Assembly: GCA_016700055.1 (NCBI GenBank)
Contig: CP064997.1
Coordinates: forward strand, 868,001 to 932,000
Direction of reading: 5' to 3'
DNA length: 64,000 bases
DNA from: Actinomycetota bacterium
GTDB lineage: Bacteria; Actinomycetota; Acidimicrobiia; Acidimicrobiales; Ilumatobacteraceae
Shown one piece after another: positions 34,984 through 43,042 of the stretch. Below the pieces are notes generated by a model, which saw only the letters and a program-made list of their open reading frames with translations, was not told where the DNA came from and made no database searches. Positions within the stretch are counted from its first letter, which is position 1; each line of letters opens with the position of its first letter. Position numbers and translations under genes: made by a program.

Positions 34984-35595
34984 CTAACCCGCGCCGAGCA
35001 TGCCGGTGAGCCTCGCCCGCACGTCCGGCCATTCGGCGCTGACGATCGAGTACACGGCGGTGTCCCGCGCCCGACCCTCCTCGCCGACGACATGGGACGT
35101 CCTGTGCTGGCGCAGCACGCCCTCGAACGACGCCCCGACACGGGCGATCGCGCTGCGGCTGCGCTCGTTGCGGGCGTCGGTGCAGAGCTGCAGCCGCTGG
35201 ACGTGCCAGACGTCGAACGCGTGGGAGAACAGCAGCAGCTTGGCCTCGGTGTTGACCGTCGTGCGCTGTGCCGACGCCGCCAGCCAGGTGCCACCGACCT
35301 CCACCTCGTCGGGCACCGCGCGCCCGGGTCGGAAGCGCAGCTCCATGTAGCGGGTGCAGCCGACGATCACGCCGTCGCTCGCCCGCCGCTGCGCGAACGG
35401 CACCACCTGCCCCGCCGCGGCGTCGGCGAGCAGGCCCTGCACGTACGTACGCATCGGGTCGACACCGTCGGGGACCGCCGTCCACCCGTAGGTCTCCCGG
35501 TTCTCGGACGCGGCCGCGACCAGATCGTCGACGTGGGCCGGCGACAGAGGCTCGAGCGTGACGCGATGGCCGGCGAGGGTGAACGGCTCGATCAT
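34984..35595 (-). CDS. GNAT acetyltransferase (RimJ/RimL type)
   Basis: A 203-residue GNAT of the ribosomal-protein-acetyltransferase subfamily: LAGHRVTLEPLSPAHVDDLVAA opening, EVGGTWLAASAQRTTVNTEAK containing the beta-4 strand, and LCTDARNERSRSAIARVGASFEG in the acetyl-CoA region. It transfers acetyl from acetyl-CoA to an unknown amine. ATG 35595 overlaps the stop of the upstream ThDP-like gene (ATGA); an alternative ATG at 35613 lies within that gene. Third gene of the EthD/ThDP-like/GNAT operon. Confidence 0.8.
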   Translation of the reverse strand: MIEPFTLAGHRVTLEPLSPAHVDDLVAAASENRETYGWTAVPDGVDPMRTYVQGLLADAAAGQVVPFAQRRASDGVIVGCTRYMELRFRPGRAVPDEVEVGGTWLAASAQRTTVNTEAKLLLFSHAFDVWHVQRLQLCTDARNERSRSAIARVGASFEGVLRQHRTSHVVGEEGRARDTAVYSIVSAEWPDVRARLTGMLGAG

Positions 35596-36506
35596 CCCCA
35601 CAGTGTGTGCCATCGAGGCCGACCCGCCACCGCGACCAGCGCGTCGAGCGTCGGCCCGAAGTCGACACCCAGCTCGAGCACGTGGACACCGCCGCGCCCG
35701 ACGGCCTCGTCCAGTAGCTCCAGGCGCTCGGCCGCGCCGAGCCGCGGCCCCGCCGACGACCACACCTCCACCACCAGGCAGCCCGAGCCGGCGGCGCCGT
35801 CAGCGGCGCGGCGAGCACGGTCGAGCGCAGCCTGGGTGGCGTCGTCGATGCCGTCGACGACGGCGACCGCGGTGCGCCCGGTGCGTGTGGCGGTCAGCGC
35901 GCGGGTGGCGGCGAAGCCGGGAACGTGGTGCACGGGGAGCTGCACGCTGGCGAGCTCGCGCGTCGGGAACGTGCGCCCGACGAAGAAGCCGGCCCGCCCC
36001 GCGTCGGCGGCGACGCTGGCCCCGTACGGCAGCCACCCGGCAAGGTCGGCGGCGGCGCGCGCCGGGTTGAGCGGCGCGCCGGGCGCCGCGTAGAAGGGCT
36101 GGAGGGCAGCGGACAGCCGGGTGTAGAGCGGCGGGCGGGGCGGCGGGAGGCCGAGCTGATCGGCGTCCGCGAGGCCGAGCTCGGCGGCATCGGCACCGAT
36201 CAGCTCATGGGCCGGGATCTCCCGCCACGACGCGGCGCACGAGCGGACGGCACCCGAGGGCAGTTCACCGTCGTCGACGCCGATCTCGACGACTCCCCGC
36301 CCGGCCAATCCGGCTAGCTCGACGTCACGCTCCTGCAGGCCGATCGTGCCGAGGTGCGCGACGCTGTCCCAGGGGAACAGCCCCTTCGCGGTGAACGTGT
36401 TCAGCACGCCGATGCCGCCGTTGCGGGCGACGAGCTCACGCAGCGCGTCGGCGGCTCCGGCCCGGACGAGGCCCCCGCCGACGACGAACACCTCGCGGTC
36501 AGCCAC
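35592..36506 (-). CDS. Truncated, degenerate ThDP-dependent-enzyme-like protein
   Basis: A 304-residue protein resembling the central and C-terminal domains of thiamine-diphosphate enzymes such as acetolactate synthase. The central-domain stretch VVGGGLVRAGAADALREL ... FTAKGLFPWDSVAHLGTIGLQ is clear. The N-terminal PYR domain (with the catalytic Glu) is absent, because the EthD gene precedes it directly. The ThDP motif GDG-x(n)-NN of the last domain appears as ADAGRAGFF. It probably cannot bind the cofactor normally and may be a structural or regulatory partner. GTG 36506 overlaps the EthD stop by 8 bp. Confidence 0.6.
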   Translation of the reverse strand: MADREVFVVGGGLVRAGAADALRELVARNGGIGVLNTFTAKGLFPWDSVAHLGTIGLQERDVELAGLAGRGVVEIGVDDGELPSGAVRSCAASWREIPAHELIGADAAELGLADADQLGLPPPRPPLYTRLSAALQPFYAAPGAPLNPARAAADLAGWLPYGASVAADAGRAGFFVGRTFPTRELASVQLPVHHVPGFAATRALTATRTGRTAVAVVDGIDDATQAALDRARRAADGAAGSGCLVVEVWSSAGPRLGAAERLELLDEAVGRGGVHVLELGVDFGPTLDALVAVAGRPRWHTLWG

Positions 36507-36882
36507 CGTCGGCGTCGAGGGCGTCTGTTGCAGGCGCTGCCGCGACGACGACATGGGGTTCCTCGACGAGCACCCATTTCAGGCTGTCGACGTCGAGGAA
36601 GCGCTCGTTGTCGGCGGACACCGCGGCGAAGTCCGCCTCGGTGGTGTGTGCCCAGAACTGGCGCACCGAGTCGAACTCCTGGATCGTGACGCCGTCGAAC
36701 TCGGGCTCGGCCGCGTCGCTGCCCGGCTCCGGCCAGGCGACGGGGTACTGCTCGTAGCGCCGCCAGTAGCGCGCGGCCGAGCTGGTCGCGACGAGCGGCC
36801 CGTGTGAGCCGAGCCAGTGCTCCAAGAACTCGTCATGGGTGGTACCGGGCTTGCGCTTCAGAAGGGCGATCAGACGGATCAT
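36499..36882 (-). CDS. EthD domain protein
   Basis: A 127-residue dimeric alpha/beta-barrel protein. The opening IRLIALLKRKPGTTHDEFLEHWLGSHGPLV is the EthD signature (KR-x-G-x-s-x-eeF-x-x-yw-x-x-H-G-P). EthD-like proteins assist cytochrome P450 systems and ring-cleavage pathways; exact activity is unknown. It begins the three-gene unit with the ThDP-like protein and the GNAT. The start is ATG 36882 with a GCGGAG ribosome site. Confidence 0.8.
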   Translation of the reverse strand: MIRLIALLKRKPGTTHDEFLEHWLGSHGPLVATSSAARYWRRYEQYPVAWPEPGSDAAEPEFDGVTIQEFDSVRQFWAHTTEADFAAVSADNERFLDVDSLKWVLVEEPHVVVAAAPATDALDADGG

Positions 36883-36920
36883 CTCCGCGAGTGTTGCCTA
36901 CCGCACGCCGCGGACCAAGG

Positions 36921-37694
36921 TCAGAGCCCGAGGAAGGAACCGCCGTCGCAGACGATCGTCTGGCCGCTCACGTATGCAGCGTCGTCGCTCGCGAGGAAGA
37001 GGGCCACGGACCCGATGTCGGCCGTGACGTCGCCCACCCGGCCGAGCGGTGTGCGGGCCTCGATCGCGGCCTGCAGCGCCGGATCACGCTCGAACGCCCG
37101 GAGCAGCGCCGGGCTGGAGGCGACCGGCGCCAGGCAGTTGACGGTGATCCCGAACGGGCCCCACTCGCGAGCGAGGCTCTTCGCGATCGCCCGCTGCGCG
37201 GCCTTCGCCGGCGAGTAGAGGGGGATGTTCGCGCTGCCCTCCACCCCCGACGGCGACGTGACGAGCAGCAGCCGGCCGTGTCCCCCCGACGCGCCGAGAT
37301 GGGCCAGGGCCTCCTGCGCGCAGTACAGCGTGCCCCACACCGCCGTGCGCGACATTGCCTCCCAGTGCCGGGTCAGGTCGGCGTCCTCGAGGCGGTGCGG
37401 AATGCCGCCGGTGAACGCGTTGTGCACCATCACCTGGAGCCCGCCGAATCGCTGCACCGCCGCGGCGACGCACGACCTCACCGAGGTTCGCTCGGTGACG
37501 TCGGTCTCGACGCACAGCGCCTCGCCGCCGGCGGCCCGGATCGACTCGGCTACGGGCTCGCCGGTCGCCCGCCGGCGCGCGGCGACGACGACGTTCGCAC
37601 CCTCGGCCGCCAGGCGGCGGGCGATGCCCTCGCCCACGCCCTGGCCGGCGCCGGTCACGATCGCCGTCCTGCCCGCGAGGCGGGGCGCGCTCAC
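36921..37694 (-). CDS. Short-chain dehydrogenase/reductase (SDR)
   Basis: A 257-residue classical SDR: TGAGQGVG cofactor loop near residue 13, HNAF in place of NNAG, catalytic Ser in VTSPSG, YSPAK active-site tyrosine/lysine, and CDGGSF near the end. GTG 37694 shares GTGA with the stop of the upstream degenerate SDR; GTG 37700 is the alternative. It is the last gene of the SnoaL/degenerate-SDR/SDR unit and is the likely catalytic partner of the degenerate protein. Confidence 0.82.
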   Translation of the reverse strand: MSAPRLAGRTAIVTGAGQGVGEGIARRLAAEGANVVVAARRRATGEPVAESIRAAGGEALCVETDVTERTSVRSCVAAAVQRFGGLQVMVHNAFTGGIPHRLEDADLTRHWEAMSRTAVWGTLYCAQEALAHLGASGGHGRLLLVTSPSGVEGSANIPLYSPAKAAQRAIAKSLAREWGPFGITVNCLAPVASSPALLRAFERDPALQAAIEARTPLGRVGDVTADIGSVALFLASDDAAYVSGQTIVCDGGSFLGL

Positions 37695-38200
37695 ATCCAC
37701 AGCCCCCCGTCGACGGTGATCGTCTGCCCGGTGACGTCACCGCCGGCCTCGCTGCACAAGAACGCGACCACCGCGGCAGGGTCGGCGGCGCCGAGCGCGG
37801 CGGGCGCGATCGCGACAGGTCCTGCCGCCGCGGCGTCGTCGAGCACGGCGTCGGGCGACACCGCGACGGCGTTGACCGTCACCCCCTGCGCGCCCCACTG
37901 CCTGGCCGCGGACTTGACCAGCACGCGGAGCGCCTCGGCGGGCGCGGCGACGTGGCCGTAGCGCGCGCCTCCGGACATCGCCGTCACCGGCACGACGACG
38001 ACGATCCGGCGCAGTCCAGATCGGTACGCGTCCTGCATCGCGGTCACCGTCGCGCGGAACGGCTGCTCGAAGGCCCGCTCCCAGTCGGCGTCGGTCAGGG
38101 AGTCGAACGAGCGTGCAACGGGATCGAACGCCGGTCGCAGCACCACTCCGACCCCGACCCGCTCGACGGCCACGGCGGTCGAATCGCCGAATGCGCTCAC
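37691..38200 (-). CDS. Degenerate SDR without cofactor loop or YxxxK
   Basis: A 169-residue protein matching only the C-terminal two thirds of a classical SDR. The dimer-helix, VTVNAVAVSPDAV strand and the C-terminal DVTGQTITVDGGLWM are intact. The TGxxxGxG cofactor motif and first strands are absent, and the active-site stretch reads ARYGHVAAPAEAL, with no YxxxK in register. It is not simply frameshifted: the sequence upstream is an intact SnoaL gene that overlaps it by 4 bp. Coupled both ways (GTGA) to SnoaL and an intact SDR, it may be a non-catalytic subunit of an SDR heteromer. Confidence 0.65.
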   Translation of the reverse strand: MSAFGDSTAVAVERVGVGVVLRPAFDPVARSFDSLTDADWERAFEQPFRATVTAMQDAYRSGLRRIVVVVPVTAMSGGARYGHVAAPAEALRVLVKSAARQWGAQGVTVNAVAVSPDAVLDDAAAAGPVAIAPAALGAADPAAVVAFLCSEAGGDVTGQTITVDGGLWM

Positions 38201-38655
38201 AAGGTGCCCGTGGCCATGTGCTGGGAGACGTCACCGACATGTTCGATGACGATGCTGCGATCGCTGAACCGCCACACCCCCTCCGCAACACGGAACGTGT
38301 CGAGGTACCGGCCGGTGACGATCGGCTGCAGGGGAAGTCCACTCGTCGCCTGCAGCACCGTGAAGTACGACCGCGTGTGCGCGACCTCCCCCGATTCGTC
38401 GAGCTCGAAGATGACGTTGCTGACCACGTGCTTGGTGCGCGGCGAACCTCCTTCGTGCACTTGCACCATGCGGCGCATCACCGCGGCCACTTCGTCCCCG
38501 CGCAGCACCGGGGCACCGGGATCGGCAGCGTGGTAGCCGGCCCCGGCGAACAGCTCGCCGACGGCGTCGAAGTCGCCGTCGTCTACGGCCTCGGCGTAGC
38601 GGTGCAGCAGGTTCGTCACCTGCCGTTCGGCACTGAGCGCGGCCCCGTCCCCCAT
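38197..38655 (-). CDS. SnoaL-like (NTF2-fold) protein
   Basis: A 152-residue SnoaL_4-type protein: AERQVTNLLHRYAEAVDDGDFDAVGELFA at the start, SNVIFELDESGEVAHTRSYFTVLQ in the sheet, and FSDRSIVIEHVGDVSQH at the end. Members act as isomerases, dehydratases or small-molecule binders. The start is ATG 38655 because TACGGT is 7 nt upstream. It leads the operon with the degenerate and intact SDRs and is divergent from another SDR across a symmetric 42-bp promoter region. Confidence 0.75.
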   Translation of the reverse strand: MGDGAALSAERQVTNLLHRYAEAVDDGDFDAVGELFAGAGYHAADPGAPVLRGDEVAAVMRRMVQVHEGGSPRTKHVVSNVIFELDESGEVAHTRSYFTVLQATSGLPLQPIVTGRYLDTFRVAEGVWRFSDRSIVIEHVGDVSQHMATGTL

Positions 38656-38660
38656 CGGCA

Positions 38661-38692
38661 CGACCGTAGCGGGCAGCACTCCACTACGGTCG
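38661..38692. promoter_or_regulatory. Symmetric divergent promoter with 9-bp inverted repeat
   Basis: CGACCGTAG (38661-38669) and CTACGGTCG (38684-38692) are perfect inverted copies separated by 14 bp. Each arm contains an identical outward-facing -10 TACGGT, exactly 7 nt from the start codons at 38655 and 38698. The arms could also be a dyad operator controlling both genes. Confidence 0.55.
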
Positions 38693-38697
38693 AGGCC

Positions 38698-39474
38698 ATG
38701 TCGAGCGAGTCGAGCAGCGGCCTCATCCAGGGCAAGGTCGCGCTGATCACCGGCGGCGGGAGCGGCATCGGCGAGGCGGCGGCCAAGCTCTTCGCCAGGG
38801 AAGGCGCGCAGGTGATGGTGGCCGATCTCGACGCCGCGAACGCCGCGCGCGTAGCGCGCGAGATCGTGGCTGCGGGGGGCGACGCGGGAGAGGTGGTGGC
38901 CGACGTCACCGACGAGTCCGACGTGGCGGCGATGGTCGCCGCTGTGCAGGATCGGTTCGGCCGTCTGGACTGCGCGTTCAACAACGCCGGCGTCTCGGGT
39001 GCACCGAGCGCGTTCAGCGAGCTCGGGCTCGACGAGTGGAACCGGATGATCGCCGCCAACTTGACCAGCGTGTTCCTCTGCATGAAGCACGAGCTCGCGC
39101 TGATGGCCGTCCAGGGATCGGGCGCGATCGTCAACACCTCCTCCGGAGCCGGCGTCGTCGCCGCGCCGGGTCTGCCCCACTACACCGCGGCCAAGCACGG
39201 CGTGCTCGGGCTGACCAAGTGCGCGGCGCAGGAGTACGCGGCGAAGGGGATCCGGGTGAACGCGATCCTGCCCGGCACCACCCGCACGCCGATGATCGAG
39301 GGCTTCGTCGCGGGTAATCCCGAGCTCGAACGGATGGTCAGCCGCGGCATCGGGCGAGGAACCCTCGGCCGCCCGGACGAGATCGCCGAGGCGGCGGTGT
39401 GGCTGTGCAGCGACCGGGCGTCGTTCGTGTGCGGCGAGTCGATCCTCGTCGACGGGGCGACGGTGTGCCGGTGA
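38698..39474 (+). CDS. Short-chain dehydrogenase/reductase (SDR)
   Basis: A 258-residue classical SDR of the FabG/glucose-dehydrogenase-like kind, with complete motifs: TGGGSGIG near residue 18, NNAGVSG, SSGAG, YTAAK, PGTTRTPM and VDGATV. Oxidises a secondary alcohol, substrate unknown. It is followed after 22 bp by the 39497 gene and divergent from the SnoaL operon. Confidence 0.85.
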   Translation: MSSESSSGLIQGKVALITGGGSGIGEAAAKLFAREGAQVMVADLDAANAARVAREIVAAGGDAGEVVADVTDESDVAAMVAAVQDRFGRLDCAFNNAGVSGAPSAFSELGLDEWNRMIAANLTSVFLCMKHELALMAVQGSGAIVNTSSGAGVVAAPGLPHYTAAKHGVLGLTKCAAQEYAAKGIRVNAILPGTTRTPMIEGFVAGNPELERMVSRGIGRGTLGRPDEIAEAAVWLCSDRASFVCGESILVDGATVCR

Positions 39475-39496
39475 GGATGCGACGGAGCACCGGAAG

Positions 39497-40204
39497 ATGA
39501 ACCCGCACGTGTACCTCCACGAGACGATCGACATCGTCGGCCAGGGGCGCGCCGCGTACAACCACCACATGACCGCGAACTTCGGGCGAGAGGCGCGCGA
39601 GGGGCGGGGGCTGCACTGCGTGGGGGTCTTCTCCACGGTCGGCAGCACCGAAGCCTGGCCACAGAGCACGAACCTGTGGGAGTACGCCAACGGGTGGCCC
39701 GGCGTCGCCGCTCACTTCCGCACCGAGTTCTCCAACCCGAGCCACCAAGACGACGTGCTGGTCGAGTGGTGGGCGGCGGCTGCGGCGTTGCGCCGCGGCG
39801 GCTACGACCGGCTGCTGGTGCCGGCGGGATACTCGCCATCGCTCGCGCAGCTGCTCGCCGACGGCGTGCGCGGGGAGTGCTACTACCACGAACTCGTCGC
39901 GTGCGTGCCGGGCCGGGCACGCGACTACCTGGAGCTCGTCGAGCGATACCGGCTGGCACTCGCCGACCACTTCGGTTGGCGCCTGGTCGGGGCTTACCGC
40001 ACGGCGATGGTCAACGACTCCGAGGCGCTCGTCGTCTGGGCGGTGCCGACATGGGACGCGTGGGCCCACTGGGAGGCGGCGCAGGAGGCCGATCCGTCGG
40101 TGGCGTTGTGGCGCGGCCACGTTCGGGCGTTCGCCCGCGACTGGCGCAACAAGTTGCTGGTCGCGAGCGAGCTGTCGCCGATCCAGACCGGCCGCGAGCT
40201 CTGA
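39497..40204 (+). CDS. NIPSNAP-like hypothetical protein
   Basis: A 235-residue cytosolic protein. The layout looks like two ferredoxin-like (alpha+beta) repeats: YLHETIDIVGQGRAAYNHHM with WEYANGWPGVAAHF in the first half, and YYHELVACVPGRARDYLELVER with WAVPTWDAWAHWEAAQE in the second. This resembles NIPSNAP/EthD dimeric barrels, but the match is weak. Possibly one unit with the SDR before it. No catalytic motif recognised. Confidence 0.55.
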   Translation: MNPHVYLHETIDIVGQGRAAYNHHMTANFGREAREGRGLHCVGVFSTVGSTEAWPQSTNLWEYANGWPGVAAHFRTEFSNPSHQDDVLVEWWAAAAALRRGGYDRLLVPAGYSPSLAQLLADGVRGECYYHELVACVPGRARDYLELVERYRLALADHFGWRLVGAYRTAMVNDSEALVVWAVPTWDAWAHWEAAQEADPSVALWRGHVRAFARDWRNKLLVASELSPIQTGREL

Positions 40205-40232
40205 TCGGGCGCTGGTCTGCGCTAGCGGGCGC

Positions 40233-41330
40233 TCAGCGCGACAGCGGCCACGACTCGAGGACCTCGCCGAGGTCGTGCTCGCCCGGATGGCACGGCACCC
40301 CCGCGCTCGCGCCGGTGCGGCCAAAGCGCGGCGCAGCCTGCGCCTGGGGCACGCCGTTGATCTCGACGATCGTCCCGCGCGCGGCGAGGTGCGGATGCCG
40401 CGCCGCCTCGTCGGGGGCCAGCACCGGGGCGAAGCACGCTTCGGAGCCCTCCAGCAGCTCGCACCACTCGTCGCGCGTGCGGGTGAGAAACAGCTCGCGC
40501 AGGCGCGCTTTCCACTGCGGCCACACCGCGCGGTCGTGCTGGCGACCGTCGTCGGCGAGGCCGAGCCGGGACAGCAGCTCGGCGTAGAACTGGGGCTCGA
40601 TCGCGCCGACGGCCACCCACTTAGCGTCGGCCGTCGCGTAGACGTTGTAGAAGTGCGCGCCACCGTCGAGATGGTTCGTGCCCCGCTCCCCCCAGAAGCC
40701 GCTCGCCACGGCCGCGAAGAACGGGCCGAGCACCAGCGCCGCGCCGTCGACCATCGCCGCGTCGATCACCTGGCCGCGACCGCTGCGCTCACGCTCGAAC
40801 GCCGCACACGCGACGCCGAACGCGAGCAGCAGCCCCCCGCCGGCGAAGTCGCCGAGCAGGTTGATCGGCATCGTCGGCGGCTGGCCGGCGTAGCCGATCA
40901 TGTGCAGCGCACCGGACAGCGCGATGTAGTCGATGTCGTGGCCGGCCACCTCGGCGAGTGGGCCGTCCTGGCCCCATCCGGTCATCCGGCCGTAGATCAG
41001 CCGCGGGTTGCGCTCCGTCACCACCTCGGGGCCGATCCCGAGGCGCTCACACACCCCCGGACGGAACGGGTCGACGAGCACGTCCGCGTGGTCGAGCAGC
41101 GTCAGCAGCGACTCTCGATCGGCGGCATCCTTCAGGTCGAGCGCCACCGAGCGCTTGCCGCGCATCATCGGGTTCGTCGCCGGCGCGTCGGGTGAGACGC
41201 GCGCGGCGACGTCGGGACGGTCCACGGCGACGACGTCGGCCCCCATGTCGGCGAGCACCATCGCGCAGTAGGGCCCCGGCCCCTGCCCGACCAGCTCCAC
41301 CACGCGCAACCCCGCGAGCGGCCCCGTCAT
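40233..41330 (-). CDS. mcr: Alpha-methylacyl-CoA racemase (AMACR)
   Basis: A 365-residue family III CoA-transferase-fold racemase. It inverts the 2-methyl centre of branched acyl-CoAs, for sterols the C25 position, so that beta-oxidation can proceed. Characteristic segments are GPGPYCAMVLADMGADVV, RGKRSVALDLKD, the catalytic histidine region GHDIDYIALSGALHMIG, the aspartate in LLGDFAGGGLLLAFG and the glutamate in VGAIEPQFYAELL. The length equals that of M. tuberculosis MCR (about 360). Its ATG overlaps the FadD19-like stop (ATGA), so ligase and racemase are made together. Confidence 0.88.
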   Translation of the reverse strand: MTGPLAGLRVVELVGQGPGPYCAMVLADMGADVVAVDRPDVAARVSPDAPATNPMMRGKRSVALDLKDAADRESLLTLLDHADVLVDPFRPGVCERLGIGPEVVTERNPRLIYGRMTGWGQDGPLAEVAGHDIDYIALSGALHMIGYAGQPPTMPINLLGDFAGGGLLLAFGVACAAFERERSGRGQVIDAAMVDGAALVLGPFFAAVASGFWGERGTNHLDGGAHFYNVYATADAKWVAVGAIEPQFYAELLSRLGLADDGRQHDRAVWPQWKARLRELFLTRTRDEWCELLEGSEACFAPVLAPDEAARHPHLAARGTIVEINGVPQAQAAPRFGRTGASAGVPCHPGEHDLGEVLESWPLSR

Positions 41331-42919
41331 CGATCGGTGGCCAACGCCTTGGCCCAGGGGTAGTCGGGCTTACCCGCGGGCGAGCGCACGATCGAGTCGA
41401 CGATGACCAACCGGCGGGGGACCTTGTAGCCGGCGACGTGCTTGCGGGCATGCTTTTGCAGCTCGTCGAGGTCGAGCGTCGCGCCCTCGGCCACCTGCAC
41501 CACCGCCGCCACCGTCTCGCCCCACCGCTCGTCGGGGACGCCGACGACGATCACGTCGAGGATCATCGGATGGCTGCGCAGCGCGTTCTCGACCTCTTCC
41601 GGGAACACCTTCTCGCCCCCAGTGTTGATGCACACCGAGCCCCTGCCGAGCAGCGTGACGCTGCCGTCGGCCTCGAGCATCGCGTAGTCGCCGGACAGCG
41701 CGTAGCGCTGGCCTTCCGCGCCGGTGACGAACGTCGCCGCGGTCTTGACCGGGTCCTTGTAGTAGCCGATCGGCAGGTTGCCGGTGCGCGCCAGCACCCC
41801 GATCTCGCCCGTCCCCGGTGGCAGTGGGCGCAGCAGGTCGTCGAGCACCACCGCGTCGGGGGCCTTGGTTACTGTCGGGCCACCCAACATGGCGGTGCCC
41901 TTCGCGACCATCGTGATCCCCGTCGCACCGGACTCCGACGACCCGATCGCGTCGGTGAGGACGATGTTCGGGAAGCGTTCCAGGAACGCATCCTTCATCG
42001 TCGCCGAGAACTGCACCGCGCTCGAAGAGATCGCGAACAGCGACGAGAGGTCGTAGGCGGCATCGCTGCGCTGTAGCTCGTCCCACAGCGGGCGGGCCAT
42101 CGCGTCGCCGGAGATCATCACCAGGTTGACCTTCTCGTCGCCGACGGTCTGCCATACGTGCGCGGGGTCGAACTGGTCGATCAGCACGGTGGTGTTGCCG
42201 ACGAAGCTCTGTCCCATCACGCTCCACTGTGTGGCCCCGTGCATCAGCGGCATCAGGGCGAACGAGATGATCGGGAACCCGGCCTCGCCCTTCCTGACGA
42301 AGTCCTCCGGTGATCGCATCTGCTCGTGGGTGCGCACGTCGATGCCGCCGCCGAGCGCCATCACCACGTCTTCGTGGCGCCAGACGACACCCTTCGGCAT
42401 CCCGGTGGTACCCCCCGTGTAGAGGATGTACAGGTCGTCCCCGCGGCGCGGCTCGAAGTCGCGCTCGGCGGACTGGGCAGCGAGCGCGGCCTCGTACTGC
42501 TCGCCGATCACGAGCACGTGGGAGAGCAGCGGCAGGTGGCTGCGCACCGCCTCGACCCGCTCGACGTACTCCGGAGCGACGACGAGAGCCGACAGGTCGG
42601 CGTTCGCGAACAGGTACGCGAGCTCGTCTTCCACGTAGCGGTAGTTGATGTTGATCCACACACCGCGCAGCTTGAACACCGCCCACAGCGCCTCCACCCA
42701 CTCGACGCAGTTGAGGGCGTAGATGCCGACGTGGTCGCCGGGCCCGATGCCCTGCTCGGCGAGATGGTGCGCCAACTGGTTGGCACGCGCGTCCATCTCG
42801 GCGTACGTGCGCCGAACCGTCGGGTGCTTGGCAGAGCACGCCGCGAGGTAGGCCCGGTCGGGCCAGCGGTCGACCGCTTGCTCGAACAGGTCGGCGATGT
42901 TGAACGTGCGCGCCCCCAT
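41327..42919 (-). CDS. fadD19: FadD19-like sterol side-chain acyl-CoA synthetase
   Basis: A 530-residue AMP-forming ligase. The P-loop is YTGGTTGMPKGVVWRHEDV, the form seen in FadD17/FadD19 sterol ligases; other motifs are the acyl-adenylate region TDAIGSSESGATG, hinge LLGRGSVCINTGGEKVFPEEV and C-terminal lysine SPAGKPDYPWAK. FadD19 activates the C26 carboxylate made by CYP125/142. Divergent pairing with an echA19-like gene repeats the Rv3515c-Rv3516 arrangement of M. tuberculosis. TAGACG lies 6 nt before the ATG. A second member is cut by the window end at 64000. Confidence 0.82.
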   Translation of the reverse strand: MGARTFNIADLFEQAVDRWPDRAYLAACSAKHPTVRRTYAEMDARANQLAHHLAEQGIGPGDHVGIYALNCVEWVEALWAVFKLRGVWININYRYVEDELAYLFANADLSALVVAPEYVERVEAVRSHLPLLSHVLVIGEQYEAALAAQSAERDFEPRRGDDLYILYTGGTTGMPKGVVWRHEDVVMALGGGIDVRTHEQMRSPEDFVRKGEAGFPIISFALMPLMHGATQWSVMGQSFVGNTTVLIDQFDPAHVWQTVGDEKVNLVMISGDAMARPLWDELQRSDAAYDLSSLFAISSSAVQFSATMKDAFLERFPNIVLTDAIGSSESGATGITMVAKGTAMLGGPTVTKAPDAVVLDDLLRPLPPGTGEIGVLARTGNLPIGYYKDPVKTAATFVTGAEGQRYALSGDYAMLEADGSVTLLGRGSVCINTGGEKVFPEEVENALRSHPMILDVIVVGVPDERWGETVAAVVQVAEGATLDLDELQKHARKHVAGYKVPRRLVIVDSIVRSPAGKPDYPWAKALATDR

Positions 42920-42925
42920 GCGCCA

Positions 42926-42931
42926 CGTCTA
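42926..42931 (-). promoter_or_regulatory. -10 element TAGACG, leaderless promoter of fadD19-mcr
   Basis: TAGACG lies 6 nt before ATG 42919. In the rest of the 123-bp divergent gap I see no palindrome of the TTCTGAYG type and no clear promoter for echA19. Confidence 0.4.
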
Positions 42932-43042
42932 CCACGTCCGGACGCTCCGTTCCGACCCGTCGCCGGAGTCGGACATCACCCGCTCGGGGTAGTAGACCTC
43001 GCGCTCGTTCAAAGCCACACGCAACACACCGGGGTACCCAAC

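Noticed and set aside
37691..38200. Short SDR as a frameshifted or truncated pseudogene
   Set aside because: The missing N-terminal part is not found in another frame; the DNA upstream encodes an intact SnoaL protein, and overlaps with both neighbours look maintained.
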